Below are positions 40,596 through 48,708 of a stretch of DNA of 64,000 nucleotides, one piece after another. This DNA comes from Hyphomicrobium sp. (GTDB lineage Bacteria > Pseudomonadota > Alphaproteobacteria > Rhizobiales > Hyphomicrobiaceae). The notes under the pieces were generated by a model. That model was not told the DNA's origin, did no database searches, and worked only from the letters and a program-made list of their open reading frames with translations. The translations under genes and the position numbers were made by a program. The stretch lies in assembly GCA_002928955.1 (NCBI GenBank), contig PERT01000003.1:1-64000 (forward strand), given 5' to 3'. Within the stretch, counting starts at the first letter, position 1. The number at the start of each line of letters is the position of its first letter.

Positions 40596-41042
40596 CTACC
40601 GGAGCGGCTTATCGCCGCCCGTCGTTTTGCCTTCAGGCGTTCCAAGGTCAAGTTCATCGCTTCCGGAATTCTGGCCGCGGGGCTTCTTCCGCCGGGTTGC
40701 AGCGTGATGCACGCGATGGAGAGCGTCTTCAAGCTCTTTCTTGAGATCGGCAAATGGTTGCCCCAACGAAGGTCCGCGCGCAATGACGACATAGTCGAAG
40801 CCAGGACGCGCGGATCCAGGCGCCAGCTGTTCGAGTGCAGCCTTGAGCCGGCGCCGGATGCGATTGCGGTCGACGGCCGTGCCAATCTGCTTGGTGATCG
40901 TGAAACCGAAGCGCGGTCCGGTGCGGGGATGTGAAGCTTCGGGGCGCGGTCTGGTTTCAAGCACAAACGACGGTGACGACCAGCGCATGCCACCGCGGAT
41001 GCGCAGGAACTCCGGTCGCTTCTTGAGAGTGACCAGCGCCAC
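40596..41042 (-). CDS. rnpA: Ribonuclease P protein component
   Basis: Protein subunit of RNase P for tRNA 5'-end maturation. It is 148 residues. It has LKKRPEFLRIRGGMRW, the RNR motif in GTAVDRNRIRRRLKAAL, and PGFDYVVIARGPSLGQPFADLKKEL. The C-terminal about 30 residues are a basic Lys/Gly/Gly-rich extension. It is immediately downstream of rpmH, as in most bacteria. Confidence 0.95.
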   Translation of the reverse strand: MALVTLKKRPEFLRIRGGMRWSSPSFVLETRPRPEASHPRTGPRFGFTITKQIGTAVDRNRIRRRLKAALEQLAPGSARPGFDYVVIARGPSLGQPFADLKKELEDALHRVHHAATRRKKPRGQNSGSDELDLGTPEGKTTGGDKPLR

Positions 41043-41138
41043 CCGTCACTCCGTCGTTCCGCTTCGACGCCATTCCGGCCACTGTGACGCCGCAGCGACG
41101 GGATGTCGTGACCCAATGGCCACGCCGCCGGCGAGCGA

Positions 41139-41273
41139 TCAGGCCGACAGGCGCTTGCGGCCCTTGGCGCGGCGACGGGCGAGAACCCTGATACCGCCCG
41201 GCGTCTGCATACGCTTGCGGAAGCCGTGGCGACGCTTGCGCACGATCTTACTTGGCTGATAGGTACGTTTCAC
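41139..41273 (-). CDS. rpmH: 50S ribosomal protein L34
   Basis: A 44-residue protein beginning [20 protein letters not shown] after the initiator and ending GRKRLSA, the complete bL34 sequence. The start codon is GTG at 41273, which is unusual for this gene but fits the universal length, and no ATG lies in frame upstream within a reasonable distance. It heads the minus-strand rpmH-rnpA-yidC-engB block. Confidence 0.96.
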   Translation of the reverse strand: MKRTYQPSKIVRKRRHGFRKRMQTPGGIRVLARRRAKGRKRLSA

Positions 41274-41672
41274 GTGAATTCTCCGTGCGTTGCCGCGCCA
41301 AGCCGAGTAGGGCTCCGGCGCTCCGGGACGAGGTGTGCGATACCCAAGAGGGCCGTGCCCACGGGCTTCAGGCGCATCTCATCAATGGATGGATTGGCAA
41401 GGTTATATGTTCGTGTCCAGGCGAAGTCAACGCCACCGACATGCTGCCCGAACGCTCTGGCGAGCACGTGTCAGCAGAACACGCGTCGTCCGTTAAAATT
41501 CGCGCACACCGCGGCAGACCGCGACAAAGCCGATGAGCCAATGCGATACCAATGCACTATGGGCATTGGAACTCGCCAACCGTCCAAGCTATTTCTTGGG
41601 TGTCCTGGGGTCTTGCTCACGGAGGATCACAAGCAGCGCAAAGTTCTCACGAGCGCTTGAGACCCCATTTTC

Positions 41673-41688
41673 ATTTCAATTGAAATGC
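41673..41688. promoter_or_regulatory. 16-bp perfect palindrome, candidate operator
   Basis: CATTTCAATTGAAATG at 41673-41688 is perfectly two-fold symmetric and AT-rich in a GC-rich background. It ends 64 bp before the DUF547 ATG. The binding protein is unknown. Confidence 0.5.
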
Positions 41689-41698
41689 ATCAGATTTC

Positions 41699-41715
41699 GA
41701 ACGTCCCAAACGTTC
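41699..41715. promoter_or_regulatory. GAACGT-N5-ACGTTC inverted repeat, candidate operator
   Basis: A 6-bp inverted repeat with five-base spacer, 10 bp after the AT-rich palindrome and 37 bp before the DUF547 start. Its position fits a repressor site overlapping a promoter. It does not match the alphaproteobacterial LexA box (GTTC-N7-GTTC). Confidence 0.4.
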
Positions 41716-41752
41716 CGTAAATCTGAACTATTGATCCGACAGAGGTAGCAGC

Positions 41753-42637
41753 ATGTCCGTCGTTCTTCGCGACCACTCCAACGAATATGGTGAATGGCGC
41801 TTCCGCCTCATGCGTGTAGGCGTCTCGGTTTTGATGGCAGCCGCAGGCGTTTTCTCCATCGGCAGCGCGAAGGCCGCAAGCGTTGGCGAGACGTTCGCCA
41901 AGTTTTCGGCTGGTTCTACTGCATCCGTCGATCACGGCGTCTGGGATAAGCTGCTCAAGACTTACGTTATACCTGGGCCTGACGGCGTGAATCGCGTGGC
42001 TTACGCCAAGTTCAAATCGACCGGCCACGCAGAGCTCAAAAAGTACGTCGCGGGCCTCGAAGCGGTCGATGTCGCGTCGCTCGACCGGCCTGAGCAGTTT
42101 GCCTTCTGGGCGAATCTCTACAACGCGAAGACGATCGACGTGGTTCTGGACAAATATCCAGTGAAATCGATCAAGGACATCAGTTTGGGTGGCGGGCTTT
42201 TCGCTCTGGTGACGGGCGGCCCCTGGAAAGGCAAGTCGACCAAGGTCAAGGGTCAGGACTTGTCGCTCGACGACATCGAACACGGCATTCTGAGGCCAGG
42301 GTTCAAGGATGCGCGGGTCCACTATGCGGTCAATTGCGCGTCGTTCGGATGCCCTAACCTCGCGACCGAAGCGTTCACCGGAGCCAAACTTGAGGCTCAG
42401 CTGGACGCCGGTGCGAAAGCTTACGTCAATAACCCGCGCGGCATTCGCTTCAGCGGCGCAAAAGCAACCATCTCCTCGATCTATAGCTGGTTCCAAGTCG
42501 ATTTCGGCGGCAGCGAGAAGGGCGTTATCGATCATATGCGCAAGTACGCATCGCCCGAGCTGAAGGCCAAGCTTGATGCAATCACCGGGTTCGATGGACA
42601 CGACTACGACTGGTCGTTGAACGATACCAAGGGCTGA
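41753..42637 (+). CDS. DUF547 domain exported protein
   Basis: A 294-residue protein. A basic N-terminal segment is followed by a hydrophobic signal (MRVGVSVLMAAAGVFSIGSAKAA, starting at residue 20). The DUF547 core shows WDKLLKTYV, VNRVAYAKF, QFAFWANLYNAKTIDVVL and VHYAVNCASFGCPNLATEAF. The Cys/His/Asn pattern is thought to resemble a papain-like fold, but no activity is proven. GAGGT precedes ATG 41753; ATG 41810 would give a shorter signal peptide. It is the first gene of an apparent operon with a TVP38 protein and a flavoprotein. Confidence 0.9.
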   Translation: MSVVLRDHSNEYGEWRFRLMRVGVSVLMAAAGVFSIGSAKAASVGETFAKFSAGSTASVDHGVWDKLLKTYVIPGPDGVNRVAYAKFKSTGHAELKKYVAGLEAVDVASLDRPEQFAFWANLYNAKTIDVVLDKYPVKSIKDISLGGGLFALVTGGPWKGKSTKVKGQDLSLDDIEHGILRPGFKDARVHYAVNCASFGCPNLATEAFTGAKLEAQLDAGAKAYVNNPRGIRFSGAKATISSIYSWFQVDFGGSEKGVIDHMRKYASPELKAKLDAITGFDGHDYDWSLNDTKG

Positions 42638-42675
42638 TAAGAGCGGCCGCTAGCCGGAACAAGGAGACAGTTGAT

Positions 42676-43476
42676 ATGGAATCGTCCGATAGCCGGACCG
42701 CCGGTGGCGCAGGTGGCGGATTGACCCGCTGGTTGCCGCTGGTCGTCATCGCCGGCCTGATGGTCTTGGTATTTGCCATGGGCTGGCATAAACTTTTGTC
42801 GTTCAAGACCATCGGCCTCAACTACGATGTGATGAAAGCCTTCATTGCTAAGAATTTGCTTGCGGCTGTCGCGCTTTATATTCTCGCCTACATCGCGGTC
42901 GTCTCGCTGTCGCTGCCGGGTGGATTGGTCATGACCTTGACCGGCGGACTGTTGTTCGGCTGGCAGCTTGGCGCACCGGCAACCGTCGTCGGCGCGACTA
43001 TCGGCGCAACGATCATTTTCCTCATCGCGAAGACGTCGTTCGGCGAAGGTCTTGCGGCAAAAGCCGGACCCTGGATAGGGAAGCTCAAGGACGGGTTCAA
43101 GGAAAACGCGTTGAGCTATCTTTTGTTTCTGCGCTTGGTTCCAGCCTTCCCCTTCGTTGTCGTCAACTTGGCGCCAGCCCTGCTTGGGGTTCCGCTGCGG
43201 ACGTACATGATCGGCACATTCTTCGGCATGATGCCCGGCACCACGGCGTTCTCGATCGCCGGCGCCGGCCTGGGAAGTGTCGTCGAAGCCCAGAACGTCG
43301 CCTACAAGGCTTGCCTGGCCAAGAATCCTAGCGCTGGCGATGCGTTCTGCCCCTACACGATCGACACCAGCAAGCTGGTGACGACAGAGCTCTTGATCGC
43401 GTTCGCGGCACTCGGATTTGTAGCCCTAATTCCTGTTGCAGTTAAAAAGTGGAGCAATCGTAATGCAGCCGCATAA
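42676..43476 (+). CDS. TVP38/TMEM64 family inner-membrane protein
   Basis: A 266-residue DedA-superfamily membrane protein (SNARE-associated Golgi domain) with five or six helices. The VVSLSLPGGLVMTLTGGLLFGW and FLRLVPAFPFVVVNLAPALLGVPLRTYMIGTFFGMMPGTTAFSIAGAGLG segments are diagnostic. Bacterial relatives affect envelope or lipid transport. AAGGAGA lies upstream of the ATG. The last 14 bases overlap the start of the next flavoprotein gene, so these two are translationally linked. Confidence 0.92.
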   Translation: MESSDSRTAGGAGGGLTRWLPLVVIAGLMVLVFAMGWHKLLSFKTIGLNYDVMKAFIAKNLLAAVALYILAYIAVVSLSLPGGLVMTLTGGLLFGWQLGAPATVVGATIGATIIFLIAKTSFGEGLAAKAGPWIGKLKDGFKENALSYLLFLRLVPAFPFVVVNLAPALLGVPLRTYMIGTFFGMMPGTTAFSIAGAGLGSVVEAQNVAYKACLAKNPSAGDAFCPYTIDTSKLVTTELLIAFAALGFVALIPVAVKKWSNRNAAA

Positions 43477-44998
43477 TACTCAGCTCGGATCTATGGCGGC
43501 CAAGGATTCGTCCGTTTCAGGTGCAGGGGGTGGCGCAAAGGCGAGCCCCAAGACAGGTAGCACCATGATGAGCGGCGGCGAGAAGATCTCGTGCGATATC
43601 TGCATCATCGGTGCGGGCTCTGGTGGGTTGTCGGTCGCAGCCGCCGCGGCGGCGTTCGGCCAAAGCGTCGTGCTGATCGAAAAGCACAAGATGGGAGGCG
43701 ATTGCCTCAACTATGGATGCGTGCCGTCAAAGGCCTTGATTGCGGCTGGCAAGCGGGCGCACGGAATGCGCACGTCGGCTCCGTTTGGTATTCGGCCGGT
43801 CGAACCCGAAGTCGATTTCAAGGCGGTGCACGACCACGTTCGTAGTGTCATCGGCGCCATCGAGCCCAACGACTCAATCGAACGGTTCACGGGCCTCGGG
43901 GTGCGCGTCATCACGGGGGCGGGCAAGTTCCTTGATCGTGAAACAGTGATGGCCGGCGAGCATCGGATCACCGCACGCCGCTTCGTGATTGCGACGGGCT
44001 CGTCGCCCGTGGTGCCGCCGATCCCCGGCCTCGACAGCGTTCCCTACTTCACGAACGAAACCATTTTCGACAACACCCAGAAGATCGAACACCTGATCGT
44101 CGTCGGCGGCGGGCCGATCGGCATGGAGATGGCACAGGCTCACCGCCGGCTGGGTTGTCGAGTGACCGTACTCGAAGGCATGAAGGCGCTCGGCAAAGAT
44201 GATCCCGAGATGACGGCGATCGTGCTGAAGCACCTGCGCGCGGAAGGTATCGACATCCGCGAGGGCGCAAAGGTGGAACGAGTCGACGGCGGCCTGGGCG
44301 AGGTGAGGATCTCGGTGGCCACGGCCAACGGCCCTGAGATGATCTCAGGTACTCATGTTCTGATGGCGGCAGGACGCCGCCCCAATCTCACCGACCTCGG
44401 CCTTGAGGCGGCAGGCGTCAACTATGAGCGGCGCGGCATCACGGTCGATGCCGGAATGGTCACCTCGAACCCGAAGATTTTCGCTATTGGCGACGTGACT
44501 GGCGGCCTGCAGTTCACGCATGTGGCCAACTATCACGCAGGCATCGTGATTCGCCGCGTGCTGTTCAAACTGCCGGCCAAGGTCGACAACGGGTTGGTGC
44601 CCTGGGTCACCTACACCGAGCCTGAATTGGCCAACGTCGGCCTCAGCGAGGAGCAGGCCAAGGCCAAACACGGCAAGATCAGCGTGCTGCGCTGGCCCTA
44701 TCACGAGAACGACCGCGCCCAGGCCGAGCGCGAGACGGATGGCCACGTCAAGGTCATCACAGATGCCAAGGGCCGCATTCTTGGTTGCTCGATCGTTGGC
44801 CTCCACGCGGGCGAACTCATTCAGATGTGGTCGCTGGCGGTGTCGCAGAAACTGAAAATCAAGGCGATGACCGAGTGGATCTCGCCCTATCCGACATTGG
44901 GCGAGGTTAACAAGCGCGCGGCCTATCGCTTCTACGCGACGGCGGCCAGCAACCCGCTTGTCCGCCGGGCCATCAGCTTCTTGAAGAAATTCGGTTAA
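43463..44998 (+). CDS. FAD-dependent disulfide oxidoreductase (mercuric reductase/LPD-like)
   Basis: About 511 residues. It has GAGSGGLSVAAAAAAFG for FAD, the redox disulfide in GGDCLNYGCVPSKALI, the second nucleotide fold VVGGGPIGMEMAQAH and the FAD motif FAIGDVTGGLQFTHVANYHAG. The C-terminal active-site region is ISPYPTLGEVNKRA, where LPD has HPT, so a His that assists LPD is not at the same place. It is not fused to a metal-binding domain and there is no merR, so true mercuric reduction is doubtful. Related genes often sit next to TVP38 genes (from memory), as here. The start lies in the TVP38 3' end; ATG 43493 is an alternative. Confidence 0.9.
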   Translation: MQPHNTQLGSMAAKDSSVSGAGGGAKASPKTGSTMMSGGEKISCDICIIGAGSGGLSVAAAAAAFGQSVVLIEKHKMGGDCLNYGCVPSKALIAAGKRAHGMRTSAPFGIRPVEPEVDFKAVHDHVRSVIGAIEPNDSIERFTGLGVRVITGAGKFLDRETVMAGEHRITARRFVIATGSSPVVPPIPGLDSVPYFTNETIFDNTQKIEHLIVVGGGPIGMEMAQAHRRLGCRVTVLEGMKALGKDDPEMTAIVLKHLRAEGIDIREGAKVERVDGGLGEVRISVATANGPEMISGTHVLMAAGRRPNLTDLGLEAAGVNYERRGITVDAGMVTSNPKIFAIGDVTGGLQFTHVANYHAGIVIRRVLFKLPAKVDNGLVPWVTYTEPELANVGLSEEQAKAKHGKISVLRWPYHENDRAQAERETDGHVKVITDAKGRILGCSIVGLHAGELIQMWSLAVSQKLKIKAMTEWISPYPTLGEVNKRAAYRFYATAASNPLVRRAISFLKKFG

Positions 44999-45015
44999 CT
45001 TAACGAACCCCCCCG

Positions 45016-45042
45016 CAATGGGCATCTTGCGGATGCCCATTG
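45016..45042. terminator. Hairpin downstream of the flavoprotein operon
   Basis: CAATGGGCATC-TTGCG-GATGCCCATTG is a perfect 11-bp stem with a five-base loop, 18 bp after the oxidoreductase stop. A run of seven C precedes it. It probably terminates the DUF547-TVP38-oxidoreductase transcript. Confidence 0.65.
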
Positions 45043-45054
45043 TCGTGTACGATG

Positions 45055-45187
45055 CTAGTGTTCCGTCGCAAACATTTGAATCCATTTGGACCGCCAAGCC
45101 GAGCCGCATCATAGGCAAACATCGACGCGCAAAAAAAGCGCTGGCCGATACCTCAGGGGGATGCAAATGAATGAGTCAGAACACTAG
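45055..45187. repeat. CTAG-bordered MITE-like element, copy D
   Basis: 133 bp with perfect 9-bp terminal inverted repeats CTAGTGTTC and GAACACTAG and further inner symmetry (CATTTG against CAAATG). The interior has no gene. The terminal CTAGTGT is shared with the elements at 10 and 85. Confidence 0.7.
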
Positions 45188-45272
45188 AAGTCCGGTTCAG
45201 GCGCTTGCTTCCGCTCGTCGAGCGCACTTGAGCAAAAGTCTGAACCATGAGGACACCAGCAACACTCTCAAT

Positions 45273-45347
45273 CTAGTGTGTTGCTTCTGACGTTTGCTTG
45301 CGAGGCTAGCCGCGAGGGAGCAACCATCAGTTGCGTCACTCTAGTGG
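45273..45347. repeat. Degenerate CTAG-bordered element related to copy A
   Basis: Starts CTAGTGTGTTGCTTCTGACGTTTGC and ends near CACTCTAGTGG. The order TCTGACGTTTG..CGAGGCTAGCC..GAGGGAGC follows the 10-88 element (TCTGGCGTTTG..CGAGTCTAGCC..GAGTGGGG) with several changes, so it is a diverged copy. Confidence 0.55.
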
Positions 45348-45445
45348 AAAAGCGCGACTTTCGTTTGGCTTAGCGGTGTCGTTGCTGGGAAAGTCGTAGT
45401 CGAGGCATGTCAATTCCGCCATCGGAGTAAAGCGAGAGCAGCAAC

Positions 45446-47080
45446 GTGCCCCGGGATACCGAGGATGGGTCAGATGTGCAGTCGATTCGCGAGCGGGCCG
45501 TTTCCGAGCGCGGGTTGACCGTGGGTGTTCCCTTGAGCGCCTCCGATTCAGACCGAATCACCGTCGCGCCTGCTCTTGGCAGCACTCCCATGCCGCAGGC
45601 TAAGCCCGGCGGCGCGAGCGGTGCTGGCGGTGTGGGTTGGCTGGCCCCGCTGCGACTGAAGTGGCCACGGCTCGGTCTGCCGATCAAGCTGCTGATGCTG
45701 ACGGCCGCCTTCGTGATGCTGGCCGAAGTACTGATATTCGTGCCCTCGATCGCCAACTATCGTATCAACTGGCTGGGTGACCGGTTGACGGCGGCGCGAT
45801 TAGCGGTGCTGGCCGCCGAGGCCTTGCCCGGTGGCGACGTCCCCCAGATGCTTCGCAACGACCTCCTCCGAACCGCCGAAGTCAAGGCCGTGGCGGTGAA
45901 AAAGGACGGACAGAGGCGCATGGTATTGCCGCCGCACCAGGCGATGGTCGTCGATGCCGTGTACGACCTCCGGCGAACGCGCGGAATGAACATCTTCGGC
46001 GAGTTCAGCACGCGCGCGGGGCTGATCGGTGATGCGCTGGCGGTTTTTTTCGCCGGCACTCGCACAATTCGCGTGCTCGGTGACAATGGGCCGGAGCCGA
46101 CTGATTTCATCGAGATCGTGCTGTCCGAAGCGCCGCTGCGGGACGTGATGGTTCGTCACGGGCTCAATATTCTCGGGTTGTCGATCATCATCTCGCTGAT
46201 CACCGCGGCGCTTGTCTATCTCGCGCTGTCACGACTGCTGGTCGAACCGATGATGCGGATCACGCACAGCATGGTGCATTTCAGCCAGAACCCGGAAGAT
46301 CCAGCGCGCATCATCGCGCCGTCCGACCGTTCCGACGAGGTCGGTACGGCAGAGCGCGAGTTGGCTTCGATGCAGACACAGCTGGCGCAACTGCTGCTGC
46401 AGAAGAACCGACTGGCGCAGCTTGGGTTGGCGGTGAGCAAGATCAGTCACGATCTCAGAAACATGCTGGCAAACGCTCAGCTGATTTCGGATCGACTGAC
46501 GTCAATTCCCGATCCCACGGTGCAATTGTTCGCGCCGAAGCTGATTGCGTCGCTCGATCGGGCCATCAATTTCTGTACCGACAGCTTGAAGTTCGGCCGT
46601 GCGGCCGAGGCGGCGCCACGCCGCGATCTGATGAAATTGCGGCCTTTGGTCGAGGAAGTCGGTGACGGGCTCGGTCTGCCGCGCGAGGGCGGGATCACCT
46701 GGGTGGTTGATGTCAACGAGACCCTCAGGATCGATGCCGATCCCGAGCACCTGTTCCGGATCGTGAGTAACCTCGTTCGTAACGCCTTGCAGGTGATCGA
46801 GGCGCAGGGGGATAGCCGCGGCGGCGAGATCCGCGTTCGGGGTTGGCGCGAGGGCCGCAAGGTGTTCGTTGAGGTTTCCGACGACGGTCCAGGCGTACCG
46901 ACCAAGGCGCGTGCCAATCTGTTTCGCGCGTTCCAAGGGTCGCAGCGCAAGGGCGGGACTGGCCTTGGGCTGACGATTGCGCACGAGCTGGTGGCGGTGC
47001 ACGGCGGCAGCCTGCAATTATTGGAGACGAAGAAGGGCGCAGCATTCCTGATCGAGCTGCCGGACCGCACCGCGCTGTAA
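45446..47080 (+). CDS. Sensor histidine kinase
   Basis: A 544-residue membrane kinase. It has a disordered N-terminus (1-70), TM1 about 80-100, an extracytoplasmic region of about 140 residues, TM2 about 243-262 and HAMP about 263-316. The phosphoacceptor His335 lies in VSKISHDLRNML, and the HATPase has N-box RIVSNLVRNALQVIE, G1 VSDDGPGVP and G2 GGTGLGLTIAHEL. The start is GTG 45446. No response regulator lies in the window, so it is an orphan kinase here. The first gene downstream is an ion-channel gene, 316 bp away. The signal is unknown. Confidence 0.93.
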   Translation: MPRDTEDGSDVQSIRERAVSERGLTVGVPLSASDSDRITVAPALGSTPMPQAKPGGASGAGGVGWLAPLRLKWPRLGLPIKLLMLTAAFVMLAEVLIFVPSIANYRINWLGDRLTAARLAVLAAEALPGGDVPQMLRNDLLRTAEVKAVAVKKDGQRRMVLPPHQAMVVDAVYDLRRTRGMNIFGEFSTRAGLIGDALAVFFAGTRTIRVLGDNGPEPTDFIEIVLSEAPLRDVMVRHGLNILGLSIIISLITAALVYLALSRLLVEPMMRITHSMVHFSQNPEDPARIIAPSDRSDEVGTAERELASMQTQLAQLLLQKNRLAQLGLAVSKISHDLRNMLANAQLISDRLTSIPDPTVQLFAPKLIASLDRAINFCTDSLKFGRAAEAAPRRDLMKLRPLVEEVGDGLGLPREGGITWVVDVNETLRIDADPEHLFRIVSNLVRNALQVIEAQGDSRGGEIRVRGWREGRKVFVEVSDDGPGVPTKARANLFRAFQGSQRKGGTGLGLTIAHELVAVHGGSLQLLETKKGAAFLIELPDRTAL

Positions 47081-47396
47081 CGATGCGGCAATGGCTTTTC
47101 ACGTGTTGGTTTTGCTCCAAGCCTGCCGGTTCGAAGCGGTTTCACTGACCAAGAGTGCGGCTGCGCAGGGTGTGAACTCTCAACTGCCGTGGCCAGCCAA
47201 CGCGGCGGTGGCAACTCGACCTCCGGCTCAGACATTTGCTGTTAAGAGGTCCATCAGACATCCGGCCATCCAGTGCTGCATGGCAAGATCGGTGACTATG
47301 GCATCGGATGGCCGTGTCGAGCACGGCGATGACGTGGTTTGGTGAGCGGGTCGAAGGTTCAGCTCACCGGTATTACTCGAGCGAGGGACCTGGAAC
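47081..47396. other. Intergenic region between histidine kinase and channel genes
   Basis: About 316 bp. No credible gene, repeat or strong hairpin seen. GAGGGACC just before 47397 is the likely ribosome-binding site of the channel gene. Confidence 0.4.
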
Positions 47397-48653
47397 GTGA
47401 CCCACGGAATCCCGGACGAACAGGCTAGCCAGGACCAATCGGATGCCACTCAGGCGCCGATGAGCTGGATCAAACGTGCACGTCGGCGCATCTATGAGGT
47501 TATGGAGTTGGGCAATGGCGAGGATCGCGCCAGCCATATCTTCGACAGTACCTTGGTGCTCCTGATCTGCCTCAATATCGCGGCGTTTGTTGCCGAATCA
47601 GTACCCAGATTTCGAGCTGCATACAGTGCCGAATTCCAAGCGTTCGAGCTGTTCTCGGTCGTGGCGTTCACGATCGAATACCTGGCGCGGCTGTGGATCG
47701 CCGTTGAAGTCCCTTACTTGAAGCGGCTGTCGCCGCTCTCCGCACGGTGGCGCTTCGCCCGCCGACCGGCCCAGGTCATCGATCTTGCGGCGGTATTGCC
47801 GTTCTACCTTGGGCAGATGTTCGCCATCGATCTAAGGGTGCTGCGAGCACTCAGGTTGCTGCGCCTTTTGAAGCTATCCCGCTACTCGCCTGCGATGCAC
47901 ACTCTGATCAGGGTCATTTCGAACGAGCAACGTGCATTGTCTGGCGCCGCGCTGCTGCTCGCGGCGGCGGTACTGTTTGCGTCGACCGGCATCCACTATT
48001 TGGAGGCCGAGGCGCAGCCCGACAAATTCGGCTCGATACCTGAGGCCGCATGGTGGGCCGTGGCCACGCTGACGACGGTCGGCTACGGCGACGTGACGCC
48101 GCATACGCCACTCGGAAAGCTATTCGGTGCCATCGTGATGGTTATCGGGCTCTGCATCCTGGCGCTGCCGGTCGCCATTATCTCCACCGGCTTCGCGCAG
48201 GAAGCGAACCGCCGCGACTTCGTCGTCAACTGGTCCATGATGTCGAAGATCCCGCTTTTGGCCGAACTGGACGCCCGCGATGCCGCAATCGTGCTGCCGC
48301 TGTTTCATGCCCACAATCTTCCACCCAACGTCGAGGTGATCGCCGAGGGTGCAGCGGGCAATGCGATCTACTTCATTGCCTCCGGCCACGTCCGGCGGCG
48401 CAATGCAGCCTCAGCGCACAGCTACCGCTCGGGTGAGGTGTTCGGCGGCATCGGCATGCTCGGGGGTGACCAGCACACAGCCACCTATTTGACGGCCGGT
48501 CGCTGCCGACTCCTGAAGCTCTACAAGGAAGACTTCAAGCGGCTCGAGTTGATCGCACCCGAGGTGGCGGGTCGAATACGCGCGGCCGTGACACGGCATC
48601 ATGTCTCGGAAATTGTCGAGGATCATTCAGGCGGGAGCAAGCAGGAGGCTTGA
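47397..48653 (+). CDS. Six-TM potassium channel with degenerate cyclic-nucleotide domain
   Basis: About 418 residues. Six transmembrane helices include an Arg-rich S4 (DLRVLRALRLLRLLKLSR, about 145-162). The pore has the K+ filter TVGYGD at 227-232. A C-terminal region (about 295-410) folds like a cyclic-nucleotide-binding domain, as in MlotiK1. The ligand cassette is altered: the usual GE..LL.G..R.AT reads GGIGMLGGDQHTAT, so the Glu is Gly351 and the phosphate-binding Arg is His360. cAMP binding as in MlotiK1 is therefore doubtful. The start is GTG 47397 with GAGGG upstream. It is convergent with the PP2C gene. Confidence 0.92.
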   Translation: MTHGIPDEQASQDQSDATQAPMSWIKRARRRIYEVMELGNGEDRASHIFDSTLVLLICLNIAAFVAESVPRFRAAYSAEFQAFELFSVVAFTIEYLARLWIAVEVPYLKRLSPLSARWRFARRPAQVIDLAAVLPFYLGQMFAIDLRVLRALRLLRLLKLSRYSPAMHTLIRVISNEQRALSGAALLLAAAVLFASTGIHYLEAEAQPDKFGSIPEAAWWAVATLTTVGYGDVTPHTPLGKLFGAIVMVIGLCILALPVAIISTGFAQEANRRDFVVNWSMMSKIPLLAELDARDAAIVLPLFHAHNLPPNVEVIAEGAAGNAIYFIASGHVRRRNAASAHSYRSGEVFGGIGMLGGDQHTATYLTAGRCRLLKLYKEDFKRLELIAPEVAGRIRAAVTRHHVSEIVEDHSGGSKQEA

Positions 48654-48708
48654 AAAACGTGCCGCGCGCATCGGTTGCGACGTCGATTTGCATGCTGCCA
48701 CGACGCGA

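Larger units (their letters stand above)
41274..41752. promoter_or_regulatory. Divergent intergenic region between rpmH and the DUF547 operon
   Basis: About 480 bp. It holds the rpmH promoter on one side and that of the DUF547 operon on the other; consensus boxes are not clear. CCAATGC occurs twice near 41540-41560 with an inverted GGCATTGG, a weak hairpin. Two palindromes near the DUF547 end are listed separately. Confidence 0.45.
45000..45445. other. Repeat-rich intergenic region
   Basis: About 450 bp without a gene. It contains a terminator hairpin, one 133-bp CTAG-bordered element, a second degenerate one, and between them a GGTTCAG..CTGAACC inverted repeat (about 45193-45246). The histidine kinase GTG follows. 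Confidence 0.6.

Noticed and set aside
40441-41752. Chromosome origin next to rpmH
   Set aside because: No dnaA gene and no DnaA-box cluster were recognised, and in alphaproteobacteria the origin is usually not linked to rpmH.
43463-44998. Mercuric reductase of a mer operon
   Set aside because: No merR, merT or merP and no N-terminal metal-binding domain; context is a DUF547/TVP38 operon.
47091-47345. Small plus-strand ORF between the histidine kinase and channel genes
   Set aside because: No ribosome-binding site, no recognisable composition or domain.
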